In this document: in pieces, positions 11,121-23,034 of the stretch
Layout of the letters: each line of letters opens with the position of its first letter
Position numbering within the stretch: position 1 is the first letter of the stretch
DNA from: Microplitis mediator
Lineage: Eukaryota > Arthropoda > Insecta > Hymenoptera > Braconidae
Assembly (NCBI RefSeq): GCF_029852145.1
Contig: NC_079978.1
Span: 5,580,001-5,644,000 of the forward strand
Reading direction: 5' to 3'
DNA length: 64,000 nt
Position numbers and translations under genes: made by a program
The notes under the pieces: generated by a model
Told to the model about the DNA's origin: nothing
The model's input: only the letters and a program-made list of their open reading frames with translations
The model's database searches: none

Positions 11121-13249
11121 GTTGTTTCGCTAATAAATTTTTTAAAATAACGCGCACATTTTTCTGGTTCTACATAATTTTTTACTTGACAAAAATCCAT
11201 TATTCACTTGATTATCTTTTATGGATTGTTATTTTATTATAAATTATGCACGATATCGAACAGCGAGCATCTATCGTATTTCCATCGAAAATAGCGAAAG
11301 CCTCTACTCTTTCACTGGCATACAAGAGTACAATAATAATAATAATTATAATAATAATAATCGATAATATTGAGAGCGCACCACGAAAATAAGGATATAT
11401 AAGGCTCACAAAGCCAATGCGGGGATCCAAGAGAGACAGAGCTACTGGTCAGCCCGGTTTTATCAGGCAATTTCATACCAATTTTCCTCATTCACGGTGA
11501 TTATGTTATAAACTGCTGCTGATACCCGCGGCTAAATTCTCTCTATTCGTTCTCTTTCAACCAGCGAGCCGACCAGCCAACCAACCGATCGACATCCAGC
11601 CTGACAGTGAGGGCCATTGATGGCGACGAATCTATGGGTTGGGTTTGGCTTTAACTTTACCATTGAATTGCCCATATTTCACAAACCATTTTTAAAAATC
11701 TCCAGCTATTTATATATATTATATATACATAAATAAATGGGTAATAATATCGGGTGATTACCGATTATCTTTATAGACTTTTAGCATTAAAAGTTTAACG
11801 TTCCCACGTTTTCCAACTTTTCGCAATCACTGTTTGTATCCACGTACTTTCTCATTTAATCTATTCGTCGTTCAAATAAAATCCAACCGTTCAAGTCATT
11901 TGTCGTCATGACTCAGGACAAATACAAGCAGTTCCCCGCTGATGACAAAAAAAACTAAACAACTCAAATTTAAATTGAAGTACAGTCCAATAAGGAATCT
12001 CTATTTATCCTGGGTTCTCCAGCGATTAAGTTGGTCGTTGTTCAATATATCTATCAGTGCAACACAGGAGCAGCATCTAGGTGTGTGTCGAAGGATTAAA
12101 AGTAACCAATGAGGCTGGGAGAATGCGAGGACGCGTGATCTAAGGATTCCATGGATACCCGAGTCTGGAAAGAGTCAGAGGAGCACTGGCGTATGTGTAT
12201 AGCATAAAAAATAAGGACCAATCGGGATTTGCGATAGCCTGCGGTACGTGCCTATCTCCCCTTTTGCGTTAAACATTTTTTTCCCGAGCCAATAGTATAT
12301 TAGCATAATTACATTTGACCGGTACTAACCAAGGGGAGCGCCGGCCACGTCGACGCGCTCCAGCGACGTCGTTGGATAGCAAGAGAACTGCCACTGCTGT
12401 GTTACTGCTCCTGCTCCTGCTTATTTTGTACTCGACTTTGCAGACCGTGCAAGCTGACTTTAAATTCCCTGGGTTGGGCCGTGACCGCCCTGCTGTACAA
12501 CGCCTCGTCACTGCTTCAGGCTTTTATATGCATATCTATATATGTATGTATACTTTTAGACCATTTCAATTGCTCGGTTGGTTACGTTGTACCTTGTACT
12601 CAAAGACAGACACAGACTTGTTTTGAATCTTAGTGCAGAGAAAGCAAGAGAAAGATATTCTTGCTGAAGACTTAAGACTTGAGAGGCTCTACTTTACTTT
12701 ACTTAAAGTATATATATATATATTTATATGTATACACTTCCTTCTCTCGGTCAGTTCCGCGATGCAAACAAACCGGTTTTTGATGCTAAGTCTCCTCTGC
12801 AATTTTGCGGTTTACTGTTCAAATGCATGCGTCACGGCAACTCGATCTCCTGGAAAATCAACCGTGACCAGTAAATTTGTACAACAATGTTTGAATTTTT
12901 TATTCTTTTAATTTATCAGTCAGACTATTTTTTATTCCAATCCTCAATATTTTTGTTTGGTTTAAAAAAAACAACCTTTTATCAAAGGATTTTCTTGAGA
13001 AGACTTGAGTTTATTTTTAAAAATTTAAGCATTTTAAACGGCTCTGCATGCACGACAGCAATTTTCTTGGTGATTTATTTCTAGTAAAAGATATCGTGTA
13101 TCCATATACGTTGATCTTTATACTGTACCAGGTTATAGCCAGCCGGGCTCAACTTGTCCAGAAGCCATTGAGCATGTTTGCACGAGGGTATGTAACAGAG
13201 TATCTCTGAGTGGTGCATAGAGGATCCGGATCGTGTGTCGCAAGGTCGA

Positions 13250-13265
13250 GATGATGATCATCATC
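13250..13265. repeat. 16-bp perfect palindrome
   Basis: GATGATGATCATCATC is its own reverse complement. It is simple in sequence (GAT/ATC triplets), so it may have arisen from a microsatellite. Confidence 0.6.
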
Positions 13266-14593
13266 GTATACTGCTAGTCGCGAGTATTGAATGACGTCAA
13301 GTAGTTCATATAAGAGAAGAGATACAACACGTCATCAGTATCTTTTTCCTTCGGTACACACTCAAAGACACCGTGTTAAATTGAATATATGCTTTAGACA
13401 CATTACGAAAAAAAAAAAAAATGTTAAAAGTGTACATATCCACAGGCAAAATCTTCTCATCTATCAGTAATCAGGACTCGTTATTTTTTAGTTTGAATAT
13501 TGCCAGCCGGTTAAAGTCACTCGGTGGATCAAATTCTAACCAGTCCTACCTTATAGTCAGTCGTTGTCCTTCGGTTCCTTCTTTTATATATATACACACA
13601 CTTTCTACTCTCTTTCTTCACTTTAGTTTCTCGTTAGCTCTCTTACAGCCAATTCATCTTGAGTAGAGAGTCATCTCATCTCACGTTACCTGCTTCAAAG
13701 AAAGTTCTGTCCTTCAAATTTACAAGATATCAAAACCAACAATGACGATCATAATAATTCAAAATCTATAGAACTCGAAGCCACGCAATAAAGTAGAATA
13801 GTAAAAAATTTATCTAGGACATGAGAGATAGACTTGTCTGCAAAACGAAGGTCCTTACGCATTAAAAGCGCGTATTGTTCCAGAGGCCACAGACAGTGAA
13901 TATTAAATGCAAACTTTTCATTGGCAGTCTAGCTAGCAAGTCTTAGACAAGATGGCCGACTACCTCTATTATACATAATACTTGCCTAATAAGAATGGCG
14001 TCGTAAATGACCACCGCGTATTATTATAGGTAGCGGATAAATAATATACATGTGCCTATATACATTCATACATACATTTATACATATCTACATCCTATAA
14101 ATACAGTTGCATATGGGACAACAATCGAGCATCGACGAGTGTATGCCAAGCGGCGGCATATCATATATATAATGCGGCTCAATCGACTTTAGCCAATTTA
14201 CATATAACAAGATAACCATTTTTTTTATTTTCATAATTTTTTCCCTTTATGCAATAAATTTATTTCTAAGCCTCAATCGAGCGGCTTGAGCTGGTGGATG
14301 GACGCTGAAGGGACGAAGGCGGGTCGAGAAGACGACGCTTAAGTCCGGGGGTATACTCTATAGGTTCTGCCGGTGCTCATTTGCATACATAGCATTATGC
14401 TCGGCTGGACACCGGTCAAGCCTCTGCTCCTGCTGTTAGTTGCTCTTCTTCTTATCCTTCTTTGGTTGGATTTTATTCCCCTCTTGGTTGGATCATACCT
14501 CAATTTGCGCGGAAATATTTATCCCTACATGCATATGCTCGTAAAAATATGATGAAAATAGTTCGCTGATCAATGTGTTTTTTTTGTTTCCAG

Positions 14594-14782
14594 GTACACG
14601 AGCTCTGCGACAACTTCTGCCACCGGTATATAAGCTGTCTGAAGGGTAAAATGCCAATTGATTTGGTGATCGACGACCGAGAGAGTTCGAAGCCACCAGA
14701 ACTGGGTAACGGTCTGGACGGTGGACCAAGAAGTACAGCAGACAGCACAAGCCACACAGACGGTGCCAGTACACCAGACGTT
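14594..14782 (+). CDS. hth: Homothorax exon, end of HM domain and start of linker (63 codons)
   Basis: Internal coding exon beginning VHELCDNFCHRYISCLKGKM and continuing with PIDLVIDDRE. This is the diagnostic end of the Meis/Hth HM domain, nearly invariant from insects to vertebrates. Then follows the insect-type linker, including KPPELG and STSHTDGASTPDV. The acceptor TTTCCAG ends at 14593. The donor GTGAGT starts at 14783, directly after the Val codon of STPDV, in phase 0. The exon at 55710 resumes with RPPSSSLSY, the expected next residues of insect Hth, which confirms the junction. In-frame stops are absent past the donor, so the same exon can also be read on to 15142 (see the homeodomain-less form). 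The Cys residues and the acidic DDRE segment are as in other Meis proteins. Identification is secure. Confidence 0.97.
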
Positions 14783-15142
14783 GTGAGTACCTCACCATCG
14801 TCAACATCTTATTATCCGCACGACGCGATCACCCCCCACCACCATCACAACCACCATCACCATGCCATCGGCAGTACCACCCCCTTGCAATTGAGCCAAA
14901 ACCAAAGCCAAAATCACCCGTCGCAGCATTCGAACAACAATAACACCACTACCCCAAGTAGCGCCGCCACAACTCCCAACTCCCTAAAGCGTTCGCACCA
15001 ACAGATGATGATGGCAGCCGCGGCGGCCTCCGCGATGGCCACCTCGCCGCACGCCGCCTCCGCGCCCCCTGCGCACGCGCACGCGCACGCCGCCCTCGCC
15101 GCCTACCACAGCATCACTTCGACCGTTTATCCGTGTTCGTAA
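14594..15142 (+). CDS. hth: Alternative 3'-terminal exon: homeodomain-less Homothorax isoform
   Basis: If the donor at 14783 is not used, the hth frame stays open for 119 more codons and ends at TAA 15140-15142. The tail starts with a Ser/Thr/Tyr segment, then has a HHHHNHHHH stretch, a Gln/Asn/Ser/Thr-rich part, KRSHQQMMM followed by five Ala, and an AHAHAHAA segment ending VYPCS. The stretch is clearly richer in GC than the surrounding intron and has the low-complexity character of insect transcription-factor tails, which argues for real coding use. The product would keep the HM domain (Exd binding, Exd nuclear import) but lack the homeodomain. Drosophila hth is known to produce such homeodomain-less isoforms; that this ORF is the equivalent is inference. 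Alternatively it is translated only from retained-intron transcripts. Confidence 0.75.
   Translation, partial: VHELCDNFCHRYISCLKGKMPIDLVIDDRESSKPPELGNGLDGGPRSTADSTSHTDGASTPDVVSTSPSSTSYYPHDAITPHHHHNHHHHAIGSTTPLQLSQNQSQNHPSQHSNNNNTTTPSSAATTPNSLKRSHQQMMMAAAAASAMATSPHAASAPPAHAHAHAALAAYHSITSTVYPCS
14759..14802 (+). promoter_or_regulatory. hth: Hairpin spanning the exon-intron junction
   Basis: An imperfect stem can be drawn on the transcript. GAC 14759-14761 pairs with GTC 14800-14802, GGTG 14762-14765 with CACC 14793-14796, A14768 with T14792, and GTAC 14769-14772 with GTAC 14787-14790. The 14-nt loop (14773-14786) contains the splice junction GTT|GTGA, and part of the donor's GTGAGT lies in the inner stem. 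Such a fold would mask the 5' splice site and favour the read-through isoform. A stem-loop over an exon-intron junction linked to intron retention is known from dipteran hth. Confidence 0.45.
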
Positions 15143-15529
15143 TAGATAATTTATAACATCTAATATCTCATTATTATAATTACACGATCTTCCTTTCAAT
15201 CTAACAGTTTTTATTTTTTTTTATTTTTTTTTAATCATGTCTACATGTCTACTTTGACGTCTCGCGGGTGTCTTTCTCTCCTTTCTTCATCCATTCACGC
15301 TCTTTCTCTCTTTCTAAACAGTCTTGCTTCATCCTGTCATTCAGAAAAAAAAAATATCCTTTCTCGTCTTATCACACATCATTTTTATTTGTCTCCAGTG
15401 CAATCAACTCCTTCCTAAAAAACAAAAAAAAATCCTTTTCCTCCCAATAATCCCTTAGTGTATCTGCTCACTGCCGTATTGCATTCTGCGCTTAGATCCT
15501 GTCTCTTAATACTTGACACTATTTTTAAA

Positions 15530-15535
15530 AATAAA
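15530..15535 (+). terminator. hth: Candidate proximal poly(A) signal
   Basis: The first AATAAA after the read-through stop, about 390 nt downstream, followed by a CAA-rich stretch and then TTCTTGTCTTG. AATAAA is common by chance in this AT-rich block, so the call is tentative. Confidence 0.3.
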
Positions 15536-17650
15536 CAACAACAACAACATCAACAACAACTGGTCATTATTCTTGTCTTGCTCAACAGCTGAAAGGTAGT
15601 CACGGCATGGAATGAGATTATTCATTATATATCTTTTGATTATTTTATTATTATTATTATTATCATGATTATTATTATCATCATTAATATTATTATTATA
15701 ATATATTACTATATTATTGTAATTATAATTATTATAATATAATAATCGGCATGGGGCGGTACGTCGTTGCGCCGCGTTGTTGACAGGGTGGTAGTTGAGG
15801 ATGAGGCGTCGGCGGGATTTTCAAAACTAATTATTTAAATATTTATAAAATTATAAGAAGTATGCTTCGGAAAACGCGTAGGAAGCACCGAGTCTTTCTT
15901 TTATGGGAGTATATTAAATTAGTATACTAAATATAAATATATATTATATATAAATCGAGTAACGAGTTTGTTTCTTATAGACTTTGACTTTGTTTTCAAT
16001 TTATTTTTATCATTAATATTATTTTTATCACCATAATATTAATGAATATTTTTATTGTTAACGGATCTCTTGGTTACATTAATTAATAATTACTTAATTA
16101 TTATATTCTAGATTGTTAAAGTTTATTGATATGTTATTAATAACTTTTTATTATTTACTAATGTTAAAAATTCTCGTTACTCGATTATTTATTACACGAG
16201 TCGATTTGCTTATTGATATCATTAATTATTAATTATTATCACTATTAATTTTTTTTTACTTATCGTTGGCGGGAATATATGATGAGTTAAATGAGTGGCG
16301 AGTCGATTGATATTAAAAAAAAATATATTTAAAAATATGATGATTAAAAACATGTGTTTGGAGACCTAGAGGCATAAAGGTAGACATTATAAATAAATAT
16401 ATATACATATGCATGTATATATATATTTATATATGTATATACCACATTCCGTTGCAATGTACACACGGGTACATGATGTTGTGAGTCGATGATGTATTTT
16501 AATTGCAACGCTGACGTTCAGCTCAACAAGAGACGCTTTTAAATATGAATCGCTGTATAAATCGTCTGGTAGTTTTAATTATTAAATTTCACGTGACAAA
16601 TTTATTAATTTTATTAAGATTATTTTTTATTAAATTTCTCATTAACGTTAACATTAAATACATTAAATACCAAAGACGATTTTCAGCTTATCGTGATCAG
16701 GAAATATACGTAATAGGCTTAAGGACACGTCAAAAAAGTTTGTCTATTTTTAAATAAATGAGACTCAATATAAATATAACAAAATATATAAATAAATATA
16801 AATATAAATATCTATTAATAAATATATTAAGTATGAAAAAGAGATAAAGGATAATTTTTAAACTAATTGTTTTTAGTAGACTTATTTAAATTATTAAGTG
16901 ATTAGCGTTACCAATCGTATTTTGTGCATTAAGTATGGAAAAGTTCATTTGTATTCACATACGTATGTATCTTGAAGCTCCACATGTTTTACTAGACATG
17001 TGAATGAATGAATCAGGAGAATAATCAAAATGATTTATAAATATATCTATATATATAAATATTAATATGATTATTTTTAAAAAATTAGCATAATTACAAT
17101 TATTATTATCGTAATTAAAATGACAGCGCATTTTGAATTCTTGACTTTGTATATATTTATGATATTTAAATAAGAGTGAATTGTGAAAGCGAAATTGTAT
17201 TATAATTGATAAATAAATAATTGTTAAAATGCGGCCGATAAATACTGCGTATCCATAAATGTTAATTACTAGGTCTCGGTACTCGTAACTAGGGAGTTGT
17301 GTGAGGTACAAGTCCTGGCCGGCAGGGCGCGCGAGATCCACCCCCCAGCCCCCGTACTTGAGCCCCTTGACTTGTAGAATGAAAAATATAAATATAAAGT
17401 ATATATACATATATATTGTGATGCTGCCAACCTGTGGTGCCCCGTGGTTCAATAAAAAATAATTAATATATTAAATGAAATATAAACCTGCACCCCCGAA
17501 TAAATTACCATTGTTATTTATTTATTTTTTAAATTATTTCATAACATACGATACTACTGCAATATTTTAATTACATTATTAAATTAACATTTACACACAT
17601 TGACACGTAAATTTTTTAAACTACATGACAAATTACAAATCAAATAATAT

Positions 17651-17733
17651 ATGTGAAAGTACTTGTATTTTCACATGTGATGTTTGGAAAAAAATTTTCT
17701 GAGGATAAAAGCATGTATCTGATGTCCAAACAT
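17651..17733. repeat. Two adjacent perfect hairpins
   Basis: ATGTGAAA (17651-17658) pairs with TTTCACAT (17669-17676) across a 10-nt loop. ATGTTTGGA (17680-17688) pairs with TCCAAACAT (17725-17733) across 36 nt. Both stems are perfect. They lie in the AT-rich block downstream of the homeodomain-less ORF. Confidence 0.5.
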
Positions 17734-18044
17734 ATATATGAAGGATTTATTTAAAAAATAATAATAAATGGGGTGCAGGATATGCATTCGGGGTATCATG
17801 GAGCAGCAGTGGGGATTCACTTGTGTCGAGAAATTTTACTAAATATTTTTATTATTATATATTTTTTTCTTTTCTTTTTTTTTTTCAAGTGATTATTTTT
17901 TTTTACGTGTATATTTAAATTATAATAAATGTAAACTCGATGAAAGATGGATCCCCATTAACGTCTTGAGTTCTACGAGTCGATGCTTGGATCAAGTACG
18001 GTGTTAATTATGGGTGGTGAATCTTGGGCCCCTGTTGGCTGGAA

Positions 18045-18087
18045 CCCTAGTTACGAGTGCTGATCCTAGGGCCGAGATTTATCTCGG
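18045..18087. repeat. Tandem short hairpins in a GC-richer island
   Basis: CCCTAG (18045-18050) pairs with CTAGGG (18066-18071). Immediately after, CCGAGAT (18072-18078) pairs with ATCTCGG (18081-18087), effectively a 6-bp stem with a UUUA loop. They stand out because the surrounding several kilobases are mostly A and T. Confidence 0.45.
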
Positions 18088-20485
18088 TTTGTTGTTTAAT
18101 TTTATATATAATATCGAACAAAATTATATTATTTATAAATAATTATTATTGTAGTTATTTAACCGAATCATCGAATTTATAAACAAAACCACGGAGTCAC
18201 TGAGGACATTAGTGATTTCCGGAGAAGTCACTAAATCACCAATTTCGAAAATTCAGGATGATCCATCAAGTGATATGGAGCATTAAACCGTCACCGAAAT
18301 CAATCCTAGTTCACTTTATATTGAAACAAATTTTTATGTATTCAAAAGATGTAATTTGTATCACCGGAATTTGGATATTAAATTTTTTTCAATAAATTTG
18401 TGAATTTATTTTTTTTTATATTTTTTTTTCCACTCAATTAATTACATTCTATTAACGCATGAATTACGTAAAGAACTGAAGATAAATGAAATCAGCCCGC
18501 AGCGACGATAAAAAAATGGAAAATAAAAAAAAAACGTGAATACTTAGTGCCATAGGTTGCAGTGGGCATCATTGCCAAGACTGTGTACTTAATTAAAATT
18601 ATATATGACGATATCTACAGACGAGAGAACGTTTAATGATTAATGCAATCAGTGATACACGTACAAATTTTTTGTATAAAACTTCGTTTTTTTTTATCTT
18701 AAAAATAATAGTAACCGCAATTATCACTTTGAAAACAATTTTTTTATTCGTTCGCTCGTCTCGCGCATTGTTTGACCTTTTCACTCGCTTTAATAACGTA
18801 AATACGTTGTTTAAATGCATTTATTATATTAATTACTTACATTCATATAATTTAAAAAAATGAGTGAATAGGAAATGAGTCTTTTATATTAAAATAAAAT
18901 TAATAAAATTTTTTACGCTCTTATCCAGGAATATATAAAATTTTTTTGATTTCATGATTTTAAAAATAAATAAAAAATTTCTGAAAAAATTTGATTTATT
19001 TTATTTTAATAAATTACTCACTGAATAATGCGATTACTGAATTCCGTGATATTTGTTATTATTTTTTCTTTTAAAATATTCAATTAAAAAATGATAATAT
19101 TTTTTTTTAATTTTAATATTTTTCGAGACATCAAATACTGGTTGCGTAATTATAAAATCCTTGTGAAAATATTTTTTTTTTAATTTTTATTACAACAAAA
19201 TTAAACGACAAAAAAATTATCTAATTTAAAAAAAAATATTTTAACAAGAATTTTATGAATGTCACCACAAAAAGACGTAATAAATTTTTAATTCACGATT
19301 ATCGAATGCATTTGTTGTCATATTTAGTTACGTTATTTTTTCTTGTTTCATATATGGAAATATTGTTTGGATAATTTGTTATAATGTTTAATAATAATAA
19401 TAATTAAAAATAAAATAAGTGATTTATTATTATAATAACGATAATTAATGGCTCATATATTATACGATCGAATAATAATTATAATTATAATAATAATAAT
19501 AATGAAGAAGATGATTAAGAAGAGATTATTATAATTATTAATTATTATAATGAATTAATTGATTATTAATTATTATTACTAAATTGGACATGATGAATCG
19601 GTTAATAATGGATATGCGGATATCAAACATTGTCATTATTATTCTAATAAACTGAGTGTGCGAGCGTATACATACATAATATAAAACGGGAAGTATAAGC
19701 GTGAGAATTGTAAATGTGTGTGTGTTGTATACTTTGAATTTTAGCCGTAAATAAGATCAAGATTTAAAAAAAAAAAGTTATTATAATAATTAATAATAAA
19801 AATTATGTGGAAAATAACTCACTCGGACATTGTATACGACTAGAATCATAGTGATATAATATATTACCGATAATAATAACAATAATAATAATAAATAACA
19901 AATAATGTTTAAACTATTGTCTCAATCAACGTATTTTCATTATTATATATAAATAAATGTTAGCCTTGTTGAGTTAAAAAAAAATAATCATGACTATTTA
20001 TTTTATTTTGACAATCGACCGCACTCTCATCGTTATAATAACGTTTCCTTATTCATATATCCTGTTGGCATGCAATATTTATACAAATATACCACCAAAT
20101 CGCATTACTAATTAACATAAGAGTCCGTGATCTGATACTTTTATTATTTATTACTTTATGTTTTTAATTAAACCTAAAAGTCATTTGTCATTTTTAAACT
20201 ACAGAGTGAATAAATAAAATATGTATGTATGGATTTTTTTGTGTTATTAGTAATGCGAGTATAAAAAATATATAAATAATTTTTAAGTTTATTTCTAAGT
20301 TAGTATGTAAATAAGTTAATAAATAATGAAGATCGGATAAGTGGATGGTATAAATCGACTCGTCTATTAAATAATTTAAGGGAGACTTGGATGCTTACAA
20401 TTTTAAGTGAAATCGGTTCGTTGGATTCCGTGATGTGTGTGACTTTAAATTGCACTTATTTCACTGGCCGCTTCCTTTGTTGCCG

Positions 20486-20491
20486 AATAAA
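20486..20491 (+). terminator. hth: Candidate distal poly(A) signal at a composition boundary
   Basis: AATAAA in the context TGCCGAATAAAATCTGG, followed within about 20 nt by GTGTGATT. It sits where the very AT-rich block ends and mixed-composition sequence begins. A short hairpin (20530-20561) follows. This is consistent with a 3' end but not proof of one. Confidence 0.25.
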
Positions 20492-20529
20492 ATCTGGATT
20501 AGCGATTCGCGTGTGATTCCGAAGGTACT

Positions 20530-20561
20530 GTGCCAGAGCTCGCCCTAGGTGAGCTGAGCAC
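20530..20561. repeat. GC-rich hairpin
   Basis: GTGC (20530-20533) and AGCTC (20537-20541) pair with GAGCT (20551-20555) and GCAC (20558-20561) around a 9-nt loop, with a small internal loop. It lies about 40 nt after a candidate poly(A) signal. Confidence 0.45.
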
Positions 20562-21337
20562 CTTTTGGAGTACGATCGTGTTACTTTTTTATTTTTTTCT
20601 ACGGACGTCGCAGAGCCGGCCGCGGTAGTGCGGCATGTATAGAGAGCAACCTCCGTCCATAAATCTCGGTTAACCCTCGTCTAATAAATATTTAACCCTT
20701 TAAATTTGCAACAACCCTTAGCGTGTAGCCATTTGCATAGGACTTCTATTTCATTTACACATCGCATAATTGAATATTTAAATTCAATTGCTGCCCGTTA
20801 CGCGCTCGCAGTTTCGAGCCGCAAAACTGCAGTAAAACTTGTTACCGGGCCACTTTCATCCTCAACAACGGCGATACTCGCGAGTCTCACTCTTTTCCTC
20901 CCCCATCGGCTTATATACCAGCCCAAGTATTTCATACAAGTATATATACTCTACCCATACTTTCTTAAAACTCTCCGAGTTTCGGAGTCTTGTCGTGCCG
21001 CTCCCCTTTAAATTGTTTTCATATTATTTCTACGCAACCCCTAAATTTTATTTCCACATTTCAGCCCTCTCTGCGCCCATAAATATATATTTTTAAAATT
21101 AATACTCGCTATCACATGTGTTTCTCACACTCTCTCCTCATATATTTACACTATAAAAAATTTGCTTTTAATATTTACACACTTGCGTAATAGCCATTAA
21201 TGTAATGTATTGCAAAAATACGTGTTATAGCCTCTCGAGTTATCAATAAAGATAAAATACTAAATAGCAAGTACACTTTTAAATGTTAAAATCACACGTG
21301 AGAGTAAATGCCAACACAATAAACTCCATTGGTCCAG

Positions 21338-21352
21338 ATCGGACTGTCCGAT
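21338..21352. repeat. Short dyad, 7-bp arms with 1-nt spacer
   Basis: ATCGGAC-T-GTCCGAT is a perfect dyad, the kind of symmetry bound by dimeric transcription factors. No specific factor is assigned. Confidence 0.4.
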
Positions 21353-23012
21353 TATTGCTGTGTCACAAAATCAAGAAGACAGTCATTGTGTGAGCGACAT
21401 TACTGACAGGATAATAAATTATCTATGAGCGTGGATAGGTTGGTTGTGTACATCAACAGCGTGTTATACATGGTATTAATAAATCGAATAATGCGGTTTG
21501 CCCTGTCTCCGTCTCACTCGTTAACATTTACTACTATATATGTGTATATATCTTATAACACCTGAAATGTAATATATAACGCCTAAAAGTCTGACTATAT
21601 TCTCACCCACACATGCACACACACACATATACGGTATAAAAAAGTACGTTTCATCGACGTCAATGGAAAAATAAATAATTATCTGTAAGCATGAGGTAGT
21701 TTCTTTATAAAACCATATTTAATATGTCAGCAAGCTATTCTAGTCTAGTGTAATCCTTATTCTCGATGAATATTTAAAGTTAAAATATACACGATAATAA
21801 TGTAACGGGCATACTATTATTGGTATAATTTATTCTTCACATACTTATCAACTTAAATGTACATATAGGCTCTACGCCGCTAATACGCTTATTTTATATT
21901 TTTATTAAAAATTTTTTTTACCTCTACTATCGGCGGTGCCGCGACAGCACATACTCGTCTACAGTTTGCATTACACATAGTTCACTGAGTAACGCGATAA
22001 GTGTAACGACTCAGCCAATTGGAGGAAGCGATATTACGCGATGTAAGACCGCCCATTTGTGTATTTAATACCGCCAATGTGCGTCGTGTCTCAACCACCG
22101 ATTACGTGTCTTTTACCGCCGCAAAACAAATATATGTACTTGCTGTACACAGTACGTACCTTATATGTACAATATGCACTTGTGTATTTTTGTGTACGTA
22201 TATATATGCCATCTACATCACACACCTACAATCCGCGGCATTAAGATTGCTCACGAGTACACAATATGTCTTTTATATTTTACCGTCTATTTGTCTACAT
22301 AAATAATCAAATCACTATTTTATCGTCCGTGCAAAATTACCTATAATTTTCTCTATTAATCATCAAAACTTGTTCAAGTATTTATTCTTCATTACGATAT
22401 TGCTCGCGTTTGTACTGGTTCCCACGCTTTCGCGACGTGATTTTAATTTTAATTTTTAAATCTTAAATTATCCATATTAATTTTTTTATAATCAATTATT
22501 TTACAAATTAAATTTTATTTAACAGGAATTATTATTTCCCATGCAAATATGTACCGTGTTCTATTTATATATGTAAATAGTTAAAGGTGTTTTTTTTTTA
22601 TTTGGCTATGGGTAAATAATAAGGTTCTGTTATAAACTACAAGGTTTCGATTATGAGGACAGTGAAAAAATCTTAAGCAAACATTTGAATAATATTTGTT
22701 TTAGATATAGCTTAAATATTTGGACAAAAATATATAAATATAAATATAAACAGTGGACAGGGTCAATGAACGATTAGTACTCGACAACAGAATAATTTAT
22801 TATTATAATTTTACTATTATAAATTTAATAAATAATGGGTACAGAAATAAAAATAAGTATAAAAAAAATATGAAGGACTTATTTTTCATAATTTCATTGG
22901 CACCCGCAATGTCGGCTTGGGGTGGTATATTTTCATAATGTAATATCGGTGTAGCGGGTATATAAGGGTGTCTGAAGAACGGAAAGAAGGTTAAATTTTC
23001 TTGAAACATTAT

Positions 23013-23034
23013 TATATATATATATATATATATA
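23013..23034. repeat. TA microsatellite
   Basis: Eleven perfect TA units, followed by a GATATATA run. Confidence 0.85.

Larger units (their letters stand above)
10283..14593 (+). other. hth: hth intron (4.3 kb)
   Basis: The intron is bounded by GTAAGT at 10283 and TTTCCAG ending at 14593. It contains a GTGTTA tandem repeat (10385-10410), a TGATTGACAA site (11111-11120), a 16-bp perfect palindrome (13250-13265) and short AT/TA repeats. Open frames in this stretch show no recognisable protein. Confidence 0.85.
15143..20491 (+). other. hth: Candidate long AT-rich 3' UTR of the homeodomain-less isoform (or intron)
   Basis: After the stop at 15142 there is about 400 nt of pyrimidine-rich sequence. 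It is followed, from about 15600 to 20450, by extremely AT-rich sequence full of ATTATT, TAATAA and ATTTA motifs. Possible poly(A) signals occur at 15530-15535, 17451-17456 and 20486-20491. More GC-rich islands at about 17280-17360 and 17940-18300 contain short hairpins. No protein frame other than low-complexity AT-rich ones is seen. For transcripts that use the donor at 14783 this is simply the 5' part of the 41-kb intron. Confidence 0.4.

Noticed and set aside
14573..14593. ATG at 14573 as start of the 189-codon hth frame
   Set aside because: The first seven codons are the polypyrimidine tract and acceptor of the intron. Conserved Hth protein continues upstream through 10232-10282, so this is not a start.
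16955..17452. 165-codon minus-strand frame, the second longest in the window
   Set aside because: It lacks an ATG start at its reported beginning and is dominated by Ile/Tyr/Phe/Asn from AT-rich sequence. It is best explained by composition.
18637..18645. TGATTAATG, a Hox/Exd-type motif
   Set aside because: Such AT-rich 8-9-mers are expected often by chance in this composition, so it was not listed as a site.
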